Below are positions 49,721 to 59,573 of a stretch of 64,000 nt of DNA, piece after piece (the stretch's first letter is position 1; the number at the start of each line of letters is the position of its first letter). Source of the DNA: Streptomyces sp. AC550_RSS872. Lineage in GTDB: Bacteria; Actinomycetota; Actinomycetes; Streptomycetales; Streptomycetaceae. The stretch spans positions 47,823 through 111,822 of the forward strand of contig NZ_JAGMUL010000045.1 in the NCBI RefSeq assembly GCF_019049285.1. Reading direction: 5' to 3'. The notes under the pieces are model-generated. The model did not search any database, was not told where the DNA came from, and saw only the letters and a list, made by a program, of their open reading frames with translations. A program made the position numbers and the translations under genes.

Positions 49721-52606
49721 TCAGCCCTCGTAAGCATCCATCGGCGGACAAGAGCACACCAGATTCCGGTCTCCGAAGGCCTGATCAATCCGCCGCACCG
49801 GCGGCCAGTACTTGTCGGCGACCGACCCCCCGGCCGGGAACACAGCTTCCTCACGGCTGTAAGCGTGCCCCCACTCCCCACCCAGCGCACCGGCAGTATG
49901 CGGAGCATTCCGCAGCGGATTGTCCTCGGCCGGCCACTCCCCCGCCCCGACCTTCTCGATCTCCGCCCGAATAGCGATCATCGCCTCGCAGAACCGGTCG
50001 AGTTCGCTCAGATCCTCGGACTCGGTCGGCTCGATCATCAGCGTCCCCGCCACCGGGAACGACATCGTCGGCGCATGGAAGCCGTAGTCGATGAGCCGCT
50101 TGGCCACGTCGTCGACGCTCACCCCGGTCGCCTTGGTCAGCGGCCGCAGATCGATGATGCACTCGTGCGCGACGAGCCCGCCCGGCCCGGTGTAGAGCAC
50201 CGGGTAGTGCGGCTCCAGCCGCTTGGCGATGTAGTTGGCGGACAGCACGGCCACCTGCGTGGCCCGCTTGAGCCCCTCGCCACCCATGAGCCGCACGTAC
50301 GCCCACGAGATCGGCAGGATCCCCGCGGAGCCCCAGGGCGCGGCCGAGATCGGCCCGACACCCGTCTCCGGCCCGGCGGCAGGCTGCATCGGGTGGTTCG
50401 GCAGATACGGCGCCAGATGCGCCCGCACACCGACCGGCCCGACACCCGGACCGCCACCACCATGCGGAATGCAGAAGGTCTTGTGCAGATTCAGATGCGA
50501 GACGTCACCGCCGAAGTGCCCCGGCTTGGCAAGCCCCACCAGCGCGTTGAGGTTGGCCCCGTCGACGTACACCTGCCCGCCGGCCTCGTGTACCTGCGCA
50601 CAGATGTCGGCGACATGCTCCTCGAACACCCCGTGCGTCGACGGATACGTGATCATGAGCACCGACAGCTCGTCCCGGTGCTTCTCGATCTTCGCCCGCA
50701 GATCCTCGACGTCGATCTCACCGTCCTCGGCGGTCTTCACGACGACGACCTTCATGCCGGCCATCACGGCGCTGGCCGCATTGGTGCCATGGGCGGAGGA
50801 CGGAATCAGACACACGGTCCGCTGCTCGTCGCCGTTGGCCCGGTGGTACCCGCGTACGGCGAGCAGTCCGGCCAGCTCACCCTGCGACCCGGCGTTGGGC
50901 TGCAACGACACCTTGTCGTACCCGGTGACCTCGGCGAGACGTTCCTCCAGCTCACGGATGAGCGTCAGATAGCCCTGCGCCTGCTCGGCGGGTGCGAAGG
51001 GGTGCAGCTGCCCGAACTCCGGCCAGGTGACCGGCTCCATCTCCGTCGTCGCGTTCAGCTTCATGGTGCAGGACCCCAGCGGGATCATGCCCCGGTCCAG
51101 CGCGTAGTCGCGGTCGGCGAGCCTGCGCAGATAGCGCAGCATCGCGGTCTCGGAACGGTACTGGTGGAACACGGGATGCGTGAGGAACTCGTCGCCGCGC
51201 AGCAGCCCGCCCGCCAGCGCGTCCTCGGTCACCGCGTCCAGCGCCTCGATGTCCCCCTCGACCCCGAACGCCGTCCATACGGCGCCCAGCTGGGCCCGGT
51301 TCGTGGTCTCGTCGCAGGCGACGGACACATGGTCGGCGTCGACGAGATACAGGTTGACGCCGTTCTGCCGGGCGGCGGCGACGATCTCGGCGGCCTTCGC
51401 CGGCACCCGCACGGTCAGCGTGTCGAAGTAGGAGCCGTGCACGACCTCGACCCCACCGGCAGCGAGCCCGGCGGCCAGGACGGAGGCGTACCGGTGCGTG
51501 CGCCGGGCGATGCCGCGCAGCCCCTCGGGCCCGTGGTACACGGCGTACATCCCGGCCATGACGGCGAGCAGCACCTGAGCCGTACAGATGTTGCTGGTGG
51601 CCTTCTCCCGCCGGATGTGCTGCTCACGCGTCTGCAAGGCCAGCCGATACGCCTTGTTCCCGTCCGCGTCCACGGACACACCGACGAGCCGCCCGGGCAG
51701 GCTGCGCGCGAACCTCTCGTGTACGGCCATGTAGCCGGCGTGCGGCCCGCCGAAGCCCATCGGCACACCGAAGCGCTGCGTCGTCCCGACCGCGATGTCC
51801 GCCCCGAGCTCACCGGGCGACCTCAGCAGCGTGAGCGCGAGCAGATCGGCGGCGACGGTGACGAGGGCGCCGAGCTCGTGGGCCTGCTCGATGACGGGCT
51901 TGATGTCGCGTACGACACCGGAGGCACCCGGGTACTGAAGGAGCACGCCGTTGATCTCACGGGAGGCGACATCGGCCGGAATCCCACCACTGAGGTCGGC
52001 GACGACAACCTCGACCCCCGTGGGCTCGGCCCGGGTCTCGATCACGGCGATGGTCTGCGGAAGCACATCCGCGTCGACCAGGAACAGCCCCTTCTTGTTC
52101 TTGCCCATGCGCCGGGACAGAGCCATGGCCTCGGCCGCGGCGGTCCCCTCGTCGAGCAGCGAGGCACCGGAGGTCGGCAGCCCCGTGAGGTCGGCGACCA
52201 TGGTCTGGAAGTTGAGCAGCGCCTCGAGCCGCCCCTGCGAGATCTCGGGCTGATACGGCGTGTAGGCCGTGTACCAGGCCGGATTCTCCATGACGTTCCG
52301 CAGAATGACCGGCGGCGTGAAGGTCCCGTAGTAACCGAGCCCGATCATCGAATCGAGCACCTGATTGCGATCGGCGAGCGACCGCAGCTCGGCGAGCACC
52401 TCGGCCTCGGTACGCGCTCCCGGCAGATCAAGAGAGTCGGCGTTCTTGATCACATCCGGCACGGCGGCGGCGGTGAGCTCGTCGAGCGAGCCGTATCCGA
52501 CGTGGGCGAGCATCTTGGCCCGAGCCTCATGATCAGGACCGATGTGACGCTGCTCGAAAGGGATCCCCTGTTCGAGCTCGGAGAGCGGAATGCGATGGGC
52601 GGTCAT
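49721..52606 (-). CDS. gcvP: Glycine dehydrogenase (decarboxylating), P protein
   Basis: A 961-residue single-chain P protein of the glycine cleavage system. It opens with FEQRHIGPD; the PLP lysine lies in HLNLHKTFCIPHGGGGPG, and GLGYYGTFTPPVILRN is in the N-terminal half. It decarboxylates glycine and loads aminomethyl on GcvH. ATG 52606 has AGGAGG about 8 nt upstream. gcvT and gcvH are not here. A tandem glycine riboswitch precedes it, so the gene should respond to glycine. Confidence 0.97.
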   Translation of the reverse strand: MTAHRIPLSELEQGIPFEQRHIGPDHEARAKMLAHVGYGSLDELTAAAVPDVIKNADSLDLPGARTEAEVLAELRSLADRNQVLDSMIGLGYYGTFTPPVILRNVMENPAWYTAYTPYQPEISQGRLEALLNFQTMVADLTGLPTSGASLLDEGTAAAEAMALSRRMGKNKKGLFLVDADVLPQTIAVIETRAEPTGVEVVVADLSGGIPADVASREINGVLLQYPGASGVVRDIKPVIEQAHELGALVTVAADLLALTLLRSPGELGADIAVGTTQRFGVPMGFGGPHAGYMAVHERFARSLPGRLVGVSVDADGNKAYRLALQTREQHIRREKATSNICTAQVLLAVMAGMYAVYHGPEGLRGIARRTHRYASVLAAGLAAGGVEVVHGSYFDTLTVRVPAKAAEIVAAARQNGVNLYLVDADHVSVACDETTNRAQLGAVWTAFGVEGDIEALDAVTEDALAGGLLRGDEFLTHPVFHQYRSETAMLRYLRRLADRDYALDRGMIPLGSCTMKLNATTEMEPVTWPEFGQLHPFAPAEQAQGYLTLIRELEERLAEVTGYDKVSLQPNAGSQGELAGLLAVRGYHRANGDEQRTVCLIPSSAHGTNAASAVMAGMKVVVVKTAEDGEIDVEDLRAKIEKHRDELSVLMITYPSTHGVFEEHVADICAQVHEAGGQVYVDGANLNALVGLAKPGHFGGDVSHLNLHKTFCIPHGGGGPGVGPVGVRAHLAPYLPNHPMQPAAGPETGVGPISAAPWGSAGILPISWAYVRLMGGEGLKRATQVAVLSANYIAKRLEPHYPVLYTGPGGLVAHECIIDLRPLTKATGVSVDDVAKRLIDYGFHAPTMSFPVAGTLMIEPTESEDLSELDRFCEAMIAIRAEIEKVGAGEWPAEDNPLRNAPHTAGALGGEWGHAYSREEAVFPAGGSVADKYWPPVRRIDQAFGDRNLVCSCPPMDAYEG

Positions 52607-52671
52607 TGCGGAGGCCTCCTGGTCTGACACGACCTTCGAGGGGCACCACGGCGCGGGTACCCGGACGGCCT

Positions 52672-52882
52672 CCCCCTCTGTCATCTCAACCTGAGAGCTT
52701 CACCGGGTCGCCACAGAGCGCCCGGCTTTCACCGTCGGTGAGAGCGGAAGCCGTCGACACCCGCCCTGCTTTCCAGAGTGACCTCGTCCGTGCGGTACGT
52801 GTGCCTGAGAGATTCCGGGGAGGATTTGCTCCTTCGGCGCCTCCGGATGGGGTCCGGAGGACTCTCCCGCACGGGGTCAGCA
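52672..52882 (-). ncRNA. Tandem glycine riboswitch upstream of gcvP
   Basis: On the minus strand, aptamer 1 (about 52882-52795) shows GCGGGAGAGTCC, the GCGCCGAAGGAGCAAA core and AATCTCTCAGGC. Aptamer 2 (about 52790-52672) shows CACTCTGGAAAGCAGGG, CACCGACGGTGAAAGCCGGG and AGCTCTCAGGT...GACAGAGGG. Two such domains joined by a short linker are the classic glycine sensor, here about 65 bp before the gcvP start. It presumably turns expression on when glycine is high. Confidence 0.93.
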
Positions 52883-53003
52883 GCCGCTAGCCAGCCTACC
52901 AGCGGGGTCAACGCACGGACCTTCGAGTGGCCGCGCTCACCAATCTGCCTTTTCGTAGTGCTTACGACTACTTTCGGATGAATTGCGACCAAGTGGAGGG
53001 CCC

Positions 53004-53411
53004 GTGCAGACCGACATCGATCCGCGCAATCTGATCGGCCGCAAGGCTTTCGACCGCAACGGCACCAAGATCGGCACCATCGACGAGGTCTACCTCGACG
53101 ACGCGACCGGAGTGCCGGAATGGGCAGCAATACGCACCGGCCTGTTCTCCCGCGACGCCTTCGTCCCCCTGGAGCCCAGCGAACTGGTGGAGGGCAGCCT
53201 CCACATCCCCTTCGACCGCGCCCTGATCAAGGACGCCCCCGACTTCGGCGTGGGCCGCCACCTCTCCCCCGAACAGGAACTCCAGCTCTACCACCACTAC
53301 GGCCTCGACGTAGCCCCTCCGCCCCCATCCCCGGACCGGGACTTCGGCAACGTCGCAGGCCTGGAAACCCCAGAAGGCAACGGCCCCAGACCAACCCACC
53401 CCCACTCCTGA
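53004..53411 (+). CDS. PRC-barrel domain protein
   Basis: A 135-residue protein. A PRC barrel spans about residues 8-80 (NLIGRKAFDRNGTKIGTIDEVYLDDATGVPEWAAIR), followed by a Pro-rich tail. PRC barrels occur in RNA-processing and stress proteins; the role here is unknown. GTG 53004 has GGAGGG just upstream. It is divergent from the gcvP riboswitch promoter. Confidence 0.88.
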   Translation: MQTDIDPRNLIGRKAFDRNGTKIGTIDEVYLDDATGVPEWAAIRTGLFSRDAFVPLEPSELVEGSLHIPFDRALIKDAPDFGVGRHLSPEQELQLYHHYGLDVAPPPPSPDRDFGNVAGLETPEGNGPRPTHPHS

Positions 53412-53534
53412 CCACGCTGCCCGCCGGCGCAGCACGAGCACCACGCCAGGTGGGACCCCCGGCATGCCTGACAACCCCACGAATCCTCCGCGGTCGGCAA
53501 ATGCCGCGCGCCCACTTCTCCAACCCGCGCGTCC

Positions 53535-55034
53535 CTACCCCCTCCTGACCGGGCCCAAGGGCACGTCCCCCACTGCACCCTCCCCCGCCTCCCGCACCAG
53601 TCCAGCCCCCTTCACCGCTAAGGCCCCAGCAGCCCCAGACTCACCTGTTCCCTCACCTCCCCCAGTTCCTCCAGCTCTTCCAGGTCCCGCAGGCCTGGCC
53701 CGCACCAACGGCAACGGCTCCGCCCCCTCCAGCCCCGGATCATCAACCCGAAACGTCCGCACCCGCCCCGGCTCAGACGACTCAGGAGTCTCGAACCGCA
53801 CGGTCACCCGACCAACGCCACTCCCCTGCACCCACCCGTGCCCGTACTCGACATGCCGCACATCGTGCCCCGCGACCCACCGCCGCTCCACAGGCTCCGC
53901 CACCCGCTCCTCACCAGCCGGCTCCTCCTCGCCGTCCGCCACGGAGTGCTCCGCACTCTCCCCCGCCACCTGCGCGAACAGATCCTCCTGCGTGTAGTCG
54001 GCCAGCCCGCTGACCCCCACCCCCAGCAGCCGTACCCCACCCGTCGTGTCCACAGATTCGAGCAGCCGAGCCGCAGCCTCCCGCACCACCGCCGGATCGT
54101 CCGTGGGCCCACGCAGTGTCTCTGAACGGGTCAGCGTGGAGAAGTCGTACCTGCGCACCTTGAGGACGATGGTCCGCCCGGACAACCCCGCCCCCCGCAG
54201 CCGCTGCACACACCGGTCGGCCAGTCGCTGCACCTCCAGCCCCACCCGCACCCGGTCATGGATGTCCACGTCATATGTGTCCTCGACCGACACCGACTTG
54301 GCCTCCCGCTCGGCGACCACGGGCCGATCGTCATGCGCCAGCGCCATGGCATACAGGGCATGCCCATGAGCCTTGCCCAGCAGGCGTACGAGCTCGTCCT
54401 CCCCTGCCTCGGCGATCTCGTCCACCGTGTGGATCCCAGCCCGTCTCAGATGGTCCCCTGTCGCCGGCCCCACCCCGGGCAAGGTCCGCACCGACATCGG
54501 CCCGAGCAACGCCCGCTCCGTCCCCGGCTCGATCACCACCAGCCCATCGGGCTTGGCCTGCTCCGAGGCGATCTTCGCGAGCATCTTGGACGCGGCCAGC
54601 CCCACCGATCCCGCGAGCCCCGTGACCGCCCGTATGTCGGCGCGCAACCTCGCCCCCACCAAGCGCGCCGACTCCTCGTCCCAGGCCGCACCCCCCGCCT
54701 CCAGATCCACGAAGGCCTCATCCAGACTCAACGGCTCCACCAGCGGCGACAACTCCCGCAGCAGCGCCATGACCTGCTCGCTGATGTCCCGGTAGATCCC
54801 GAAGCGCGGCACGAGATACGCGGCATTCGGCGCCAGCCGACGCGCCTGGGCCATGGGCATCGCCGAGTGCACCCCGAACACCCGGGCTTCATAGGAGGCG
54901 GTGGCGACGACTCCCCGCGGCCCGAGCCCGCCCACGACCACGGCCTTCCCGCGCAGGCTCGGCTTGGATGCCTGCTCCACCGAGGCGTAGAAGGCATCCA
55001 TGTCGAGATGCAGGATCGTAGGCGCGTTCCTCAC
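53535..55034 (-). CDS. dinB: DNA polymerase IV (Y family)
   Basis: A 499-residue translesion polymerase: LHLDMDAFYASVEQ at the N-terminus (first catalytic Asp), SLDEAFVDLE with the second catalytic pair, a thumb with PGVGPATGDHLRRAGI, and a little-finger domain. The C-terminal ~140 residues are longer than in compact Pol IV enzymes and lack a clear beta-clamp peptide at the very end. GTG 55034 has GGAG close by. Confidence 0.92.
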   Translation of the reverse strand: MRNAPTILHLDMDAFYASVEQASKPSLRGKAVVVGGLGPRGVVATASYEARVFGVHSAMPMAQARRLAPNAAYLVPRFGIYRDISEQVMALLRELSPLVEPLSLDEAFVDLEAGGAAWDEESARLVGARLRADIRAVTGLAGSVGLAASKMLAKIASEQAKPDGLVVIEPGTERALLGPMSVRTLPGVGPATGDHLRRAGIHTVDEIAEAGEDELVRLLGKAHGHALYAMALAHDDRPVVAEREAKSVSVEDTYDVDIHDRVRVGLEVQRLADRCVQRLRGAGLSGRTIVLKVRRYDFSTLTRSETLRGPTDDPAVVREAAARLLESVDTTGGVRLLGVGVSGLADYTQEDLFAQVAGESAEHSVADGEEEPAGEERVAEPVERRWVAGHDVRHVEYGHGWVQGSGVGRVTVRFETPESSEPGRVRTFRVDDPGLEGAEPLPLVRARPAGPGRAGGTGGGEGTGESGAAGALAVKGAGLVREAGEGAVGDVPLGPVRRG

Positions 55035-55150
55035 ATCTCCGATGCTGCCTCACGCCACTGACAATGCCCCGCTACGACCGCCCGATCCACGGACCGCTCC
55101 ACCACCCACCGCCTCGAACCGGCCAGGGAGTGCACCTCAGTACAACGGGC

Positions 55151-55810
55151 TCAGACCGCCCGGTTGCGCCGCCGAGCCAGCTCATCCGCCGGATTGTGCC
55201 CGACCAGCGTCTCCCCGGTGTCGATGCGCTCCCCGTGCAGCTGCGACAAGGCGCTCTCGACGTCCCGCCACACCACACCCACGGCGATCCCGAAGATCCC
55301 CTGCCCACCCTGAAGCAGCGCGTGCACCTCGTCCGGGGACGTGCACTCGTACACCGTCGCACCGTCGCTCATCAGCGTCATGCGCTCCAGATCGCGAAAG
55401 CCCCGCTCTCGCAGATGCTGGACAGCGGTACGGATGTTCTGCAACGACACACCGGTGTCGAGGAACCGCTTGACGATCTTCAGGACGACGACGTCCCGAA
55501 AGCTGTACAGCCGCTGCGTCCCCGACCCGTACGCGGGCCGCACACTGGGCTCGACCAGGCCGGTGCGCGCCCAGTAGTCCAGTTGCCGATAGGTGATGCC
55601 GGCGGCCGCACACGCCGTCGGACCCCGGTAGCCGATCTGCTCGGTCTCCATGGACGCCGCCCCTCCGCCGCTGCTCGGCACGGCCGTCGGTCGCTGCGGA
55701 GCGTGATCGGCCGCGCTGCCCTGAAGCGGGCTGCCGTGAAGCGGGTACGGGCCGCTCACCCCGAGACGTCCGGGGGCACCCCCAGCCGTACCGTCGCCGC
55801 TGCTGCTCAC
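55151..55810 (-). CDS. MerR family regulator (Rv1830-like)
   Basis: A 219-residue protein. A disordered Gly/Ser/Pro-rich N-terminus of about 55 residues precedes the MerR helix-turn-helix (GITYRQLDYWARTGLVEPSVRPA). The C-terminal part lacks metal-binding cysteines. GTG 55810 has GGAGG 5 nt upstream. It is the last gene of the garA-MerR-DUF151-MerR block, matching the position of mycobacterial Rv1830. Confidence 0.87.
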   Translation of the reverse strand: MSSSGDGTAGGAPGRLGVSGPYPLHGSPLQGSAADHAPQRPTAVPSSGGGAASMETEQIGYRGPTACAAAGITYRQLDYWARTGLVEPSVRPAYGSGTQRLYSFRDVVVLKIVKRFLDTGVSLQNIRTAVQHLRERGFRDLERMTLMSDGATVYECTSPDEVHALLQGGQGIFGIAVGVVWRDVESALSQLHGERIDTGETLVGHNPADELARRRNRAV

Positions 55811-56090
55811 GCCGACCTCCGTCCTTGACCTGCCTTCTCGACGGTAGGCAGTCACCAGGGGTGCGTCAACGATCGCCACACTCGGCACGCCGAGTGATAA
55901 TCACCCTAGGAGTGGTTTCCCGTGCCCCACCGCGGGGAAAGGCTAGCCGAATGTGCTCGGAGCGGGCCGCAGGACGCTCTCCCTGACCGCTGGCAAAAGC
56001 CGGCATTTGAGTTGTGACCGACTGTGGGCCGGACCCCGGTCCGCGAGTCCGCCTGATCGCCGCCCACGTCTCCTCACTGGCTTCGGGGCC

Positions 56091-56564
56091 TCACTGGCTG
56101 CTGGTGCCGAAGTCCTCGGGCGAGATCTGGTCGAGGAACTCGCGGAACTTCTCCACCTCGTCCTCCTGCTCGTCCGGGATCGCGATGCCGGCGTCGTCGA
56201 GCACCCCGTCGCTGCCGTAGATCGGCGTTCCGGTGCGCAGGGCCAGCGCTATGGCATCGGACGGGCGGGCGCTCACCTCGACGCCGCTGGCGAAGACCAG
56301 CTCGGCGTAGAAGACGCCCTCACGCAGGTCCGTGATGCGCACTTCGGTCAGCTCCTGGCCGACGGCCTCCAGCACGTCCTTGAACAGGTCGTGGGTCAGC
56401 GGTCGCGCGGGGGCCATGCCCTGCTGGGCGAAGGCGATCGCCGTCGCCTCCCCCGGCCCGATCCAGATGGGGAGGTAACGGTCGCCTCCCACTTCACGCA
56501 GGAGCACGATCGGTTGGTTGGAGGGCATTTCGACCCGGACACCTACGACATCGAGCTCGTTCAC
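56091..56564 (-). CDS. Bifunctional nuclease domain protein (DUF151)
   Basis: A 157-residue protein with the BFN/DUF151 core: LPIWIGPGEATAIAFAQQG, THDLF, and SARPSDAIALALRTGTPIY. Plant homologues show RNase/DNase activity; in actinobacteria the role is unknown. It lies between two MerR genes, as Rv1829 does. GTG start. Confidence 0.92.
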   Translation of the reverse strand: MNELDVVGVRVEMPSNQPIVLLREVGGDRYLPIWIGPGEATAIAFAQQGMAPARPLTHDLFKDVLEAVGQELTEVRITDLREGVFYAELVFASGVEVSARPSDAIALALRTGTPIYGSDGVLDDAGIAIPDEQEDEVEKFREFLDQISPEDFGTSSQ

Positions 56565-56649
56565 ACAGCAACCCTAGGCCGTGCTCGGGACGTTTGGGTA
56601 GTCGGGCCGAGAACGGGTGGCCGATCCGGCCTTCCTGTGCATGCCCCGC

Positions 56650-57387
56650 TCAGGGCAGCCGCACCCCGAGAGCGGTCTGCACCAGCGCGGCATGCAGCTT
56701 CACGGTGAGGCCCGCCAGCTCCTTGGCACGCGCCTCGGCGTGAGCCCTGGTCTGCGGGTTGCGATGCCGCCTCAGCGGCGCCACGACCTGGTCCACGAGC
56801 CCGGCCTCGCGGTCGGCGGCGCCCTTCATCACCCGCAGATGCCTTGGCTCGATCCCGAACCGCCCCAGCTCGGCGACGAGCCCGGCCACCGTGACCGCCT
56901 CCGCGTCGTAAGCCCCGTCCGGCAGCGGAGTGATCAGTCCGTACGACTCCCACTCCGCGAGCTCCTGCTCGCCGATCTCGGCAGCGGCGAGCAGCGCGGC
57001 CCGCCCGATCCGGGCCGCCGTGGGCGCCTCAACGGACTCCAGGACCGTTTCTCCATCACGCTGGCGGCACACGGTCGGCAGCGCGGCGGCCTCACCGCGC
57101 TCCATGGCGTCCAGGTGCTCGCGGATCACCTTGAGCGGCAGATAGTGGTCCCGCTGCATCCGCAGCACATGGCCGAGCCGCTCGACGTCCTGCGCGCTGA
57201 ACTTGCGGTACCCCGAGGGGGTCCGCTGCGGCTCGACGAGACCCTCCGACTCCAGAAAGCGAATCTTGGAGATGGTGATGTCAGGGAACTCCTCGCGCAG
57301 CACGTTCAGCACCGCGCCGATGCTCAGCAGCCGACTGTCCCTGGCGGCGATGCCGTGCCCGGCACCGCCGCTCGGTGTTTTCAGCAT
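56650..57387 (-). CDS. MerR family regulator of the FtsR type (Rv1828-like)
   Basis: A 245-residue regulator. The N-terminal domain has SIGAVLNVLREEFPDITISKIRFLESEGLVEPQRTPSGYRKF, characteristic of FtsR/Rv1828. A second helical domain (about 115-200) follows. In Corynebacterium, FtsR activates ftsZ; the same role here is inferred from similarity and synteny. It lies 41 bp after the FHA gene, probably in one operon. Confidence 0.9.
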   Translation of the reverse strand: MLKTPSGGAGHGIAARDSRLLSIGAVLNVLREEFPDITISKIRFLESEGLVEPQRTPSGYRKFSAQDVERLGHVLRMQRDHYLPLKVIREHLDAMERGEAAALPTVCRQRDGETVLESVEAPTAARIGRAALLAAAEIGEQELAEWESYGLITPLPDGAYDAEAVTVAGLVAELGRFGIEPRHLRVMKGAADREAGLVDQVVAPLRRHRNPQTRAHAEARAKELAGLTVKLHAALVQTALGVRLP

Positions 57388-57428
57388 GGACCTTCCCTGG
57401 TTCTCCCCGGACGGGCTCCGGGGGAGGG

Positions 57429-58205
57429 TCAGTAGCCCCGCTGGCTCGCGTAGAAGACCAGCCGGTACTTGCCGATCTGCACCTCGTCGCCGTTGTTCAG
57501 AGCGACCTGGTCGATCCGCTCACGGTTGACGTACGTGCCGTTCAGACTGCCGACGTCGGCCACCGTGAACGAGCCGTCCTGCGCCCGGCGGAACTCCACG
57601 TGCCGGCGCGAGACCGTGACGTCGTCCAGAAAGATGTCACTCTGCGGGTGGCGCCCGGCCGTGGTCAGATCGCCGTCCAGCAGGAACCGGCTGCCCGAGT
57701 TCGGCCCACGGCGCACCACCAGCAGCGCGGAGCCCAGCGGCAGCGCGTCCACGGCGGCCTGAGCCTCGGGCGACAGCGCCGGGATCGGAGTCTGACCGGT
57801 GGTCTCGGCGTCGTAGGCCTCCAGACCGGAGATGGAGATCGTGGAGGTCGTCTCGGACGGACGCTCGGGCGTCGCACCGGCTCGCAGCGGCGCGCCACAG
57901 TTGGAACAGAAGCGGCTGTTCTCCGCGTTGCGGTTACCGCACCTCGTACACACCAGGGCCGACATCGGGGAAAACCCTCCACCCGTACTTGAGGTTGACG
58001 GTTGCCCGAAACCTATGCCGCCGGACTGGCCAGGGTCAACCGACGGCGCGCCCTGACCTCCGGAAATGTCACCGCCCGGCCCAGGGACCTGGTCCCGGAA
58101 CAGGGGGCGCTGGCCCTCTTCGTCCCCCTGTGCGCGGTGACGAGCGGTCGCGTTGTCGCTACCCTCTCGCGCGCTCTTGCCGAACAACTTCGCAAACAAC
58201 TTCAC
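57429..58205 (-). CDS. FHA domain protein with zinc ribbon (GarA/OdhI-like)
   Basis: A 258-residue protein. A basic N-terminal segment (VKLFAKLFGKSA) leads into a disordered linker, then a zinc ribbon (CTRCGNRNAENSRFCSNCG), an ETTST phospho-acceptor-like motif, and a C-terminal FHA domain (GRHPQSDIFLDDVTVSRRHVEF...SLNGTYVN). GarA/OdhI uses its phosphorylated ETT motif to bind its own FHA domain and control 2-oxoglutarate enzymes. The zinc ribbon and N-terminus are extra here. GTG 58205 has AAGGGGA upstream. Confidence 0.9.
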   Translation of the reverse strand: MKLFAKLFGKSAREGSDNATARHRAQGDEEGQRPLFRDQVPGPGGDISGGQGAPSVDPGQSGGIGFGQPSTSSTGGGFSPMSALVCTRCGNRNAENSRFCSNCGAPLRAGATPERPSETTSTISISGLEAYDAETTGQTPIPALSPEAQAAVDALPLGSALLVVRRGPNSGSRFLLDGDLTTAGRHPQSDIFLDDVTVSRRHVEFRRAQDGSFTVADVGSLNGTYVNRERIDQVALNNGDEVQIGKYRLVFYASQRGY

Positions 58206-58395
58206 GGGCGATTCCCCTTGACCGAAACAGACCCGCCCGTGGGGCAGGACGAACCCTGACTGCACTCTCTGACCGACCCGGACATCCTCACAACGTCCGT
58301 CTCCACCAGACAGTTTCCACCACGCACCACCCATTCGGTGCGCCGACCCCCCGCAACCTCATGCCCTCGCCGGACGTCCCCCATGCACCCCCGGT

Positions 58396-59235
58396 TCACT
58401 GCGAGGACGACCGAGCGTAGTCAGGCCGCTTCGCCGCTCGCAAGGCGTCCACGACGATCTTGTCCGACCTCTCGATGGTCACGGTGGCCTGCTCCTTCTC
58501 GAGGGTCTGCACCACGCCTCCAGGGATGTTGAGCGCCGGTTCGAGGTCCTGCGGCTTGCCGATGACCTTGAAACGAACGGGAGCGTTGATCTTGTTCCCG
58601 TCGACGCTCACGCTGTTGCCCGCATCCGTCAGATAGGTGTCGGCGACGACGCGCACGCCGTTCACCTGGATCGCTTCCGCGCCGGCGGCGCGCAGCTCCT
58701 GGATCGCGTCGAGCAGCATGTCCGCTTCGACCGTCCCCTTCGTGTCCTCGATGGTCATGGTGATGCCGGGTCCCTGCGCGCCCACCGTGCCCGCCAGAAT
58801 GCCGAGTTGCCTCTCCTTCTCGACCGTCTGCCTGCGGGCCTCCTCGGCCTGGTTCGAACTGTTCTCCAGCTCGTCGCGCTGCTTCTCGAGACCCTGCTTC
58901 TCGTCCTCAAGACGCTGAGTACGGTCATCCAGTTCATCGAGGATGCGAACGAGATCTTCCTGACGTGCGCCGCGCAGGGCACTGTCACCGTCACTGTTCG
59001 ACGCGACCTGGACGGCCAGACCGAAGCCGAGGCCGAACAGCAGCAGGGCGACGATGAGTTGGGCCCTGGTGACCCGGAGCGGCCACAGCCCCTTCGCCAA
59101 CCGCTGCCGGCCGGTCAGCTGGGGCGACTGCACCTCTGGGGCGCCGCCCACGGCCTCCGTCGCCTCCGCGGCCCGGACCTCCTCGGGCAGTTCCTTGCGC
59201 AGCCTGTTCTCAGCGGTCTCGTCGTGGTTGCTCAT
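58396..59235 (-). CDS. DUF881 family membrane protein
   Basis: A 279-residue protein: cytoplasmic N-terminus of about 55 residues, one membrane helix (LIVALLLFGLGFGLAVQVA), a coiled coil (about 95-140), then the DUF881 domain outside the cell (GILAGTVGAQGPGITMTI; ELRAAGAEAIQVNGVRVV). Second of two DUF881 genes flanking the small basic protein. Function unproven; linked to envelope or division by synteny. Confidence 0.88.
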   Translation of the reverse strand: MSNHDETAENRLRKELPEEVRAAEATEAVGGAPEVQSPQLTGRQRLAKGLWPLRVTRAQLIVALLLFGLGFGLAVQVASNSDGDSALRGARQEDLVRILDELDDRTQRLEDEKQGLEKQRDELENSSNQAEEARRQTVEKERQLGILAGTVGAQGPGITMTIEDTKGTVEADMLLDAIQELRAAGAEAIQVNGVRVVADTYLTDAGNSVSVDGNKINAPVRFKVIGKPQDLEPALNIPGGVVQTLEKEQATVTIERSDKIVVDALRAAKRPDYARSSSQ

Positions 59236-59240
59236 CGGCC

Positions 59241-59573
59241 TCACGCCCGGAACACGTGCCGACGGATCGCCGCGGCGTTCGAGAAGATACGGATGCCGAG
59301 CACGACGACGACACCGGTGGACAGCTGGGCCCCCACGCCCAACTTGTCGCCCAGGAACACGATCAGCGCGGCCACGACCACGTTGGACAGGAACGACACG
59401 ACGAAGACCTTGTCGTCGAAGATGCCGTCGAGCATGGCCCGCAGGCCGCCGAACACGGCGTCCAGAGCCGCCACGACGGCAATCGGCAGATAAGGCTCGA
59501 CGACCGCCGGAACCTCAGGCCGGACCAACAGGCCGGCCACGACTCCCACGACGAGGCCCAGTACGGCGATCAC
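59241..59573 (-). CDS. Small basic family membrane protein (DUF1290)
   Basis: A 110-residue protein with three hydrophobic segments and the conserved middle PYLPIAVVAALDAVFGGLRAMLD. GTG 59573 overlaps the preceding DUF881 stop (GTGA), and its stop nearly meets the next DUF881 gene, so all three are co-translated. Such triplets occur in many Firmicutes and Actinobacteria near division genes. Confidence 0.9.
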   Translation of the reverse strand: MIAVLGLVVGVVAGLLVRPEVPAVVEPYLPIAVVAALDAVFGGLRAMLDGIFDDKVFVVSFLSNVVVAALIVFLGDKLGVGAQLSTGVVVVLGIRIFSNAAAIRRHVFRA

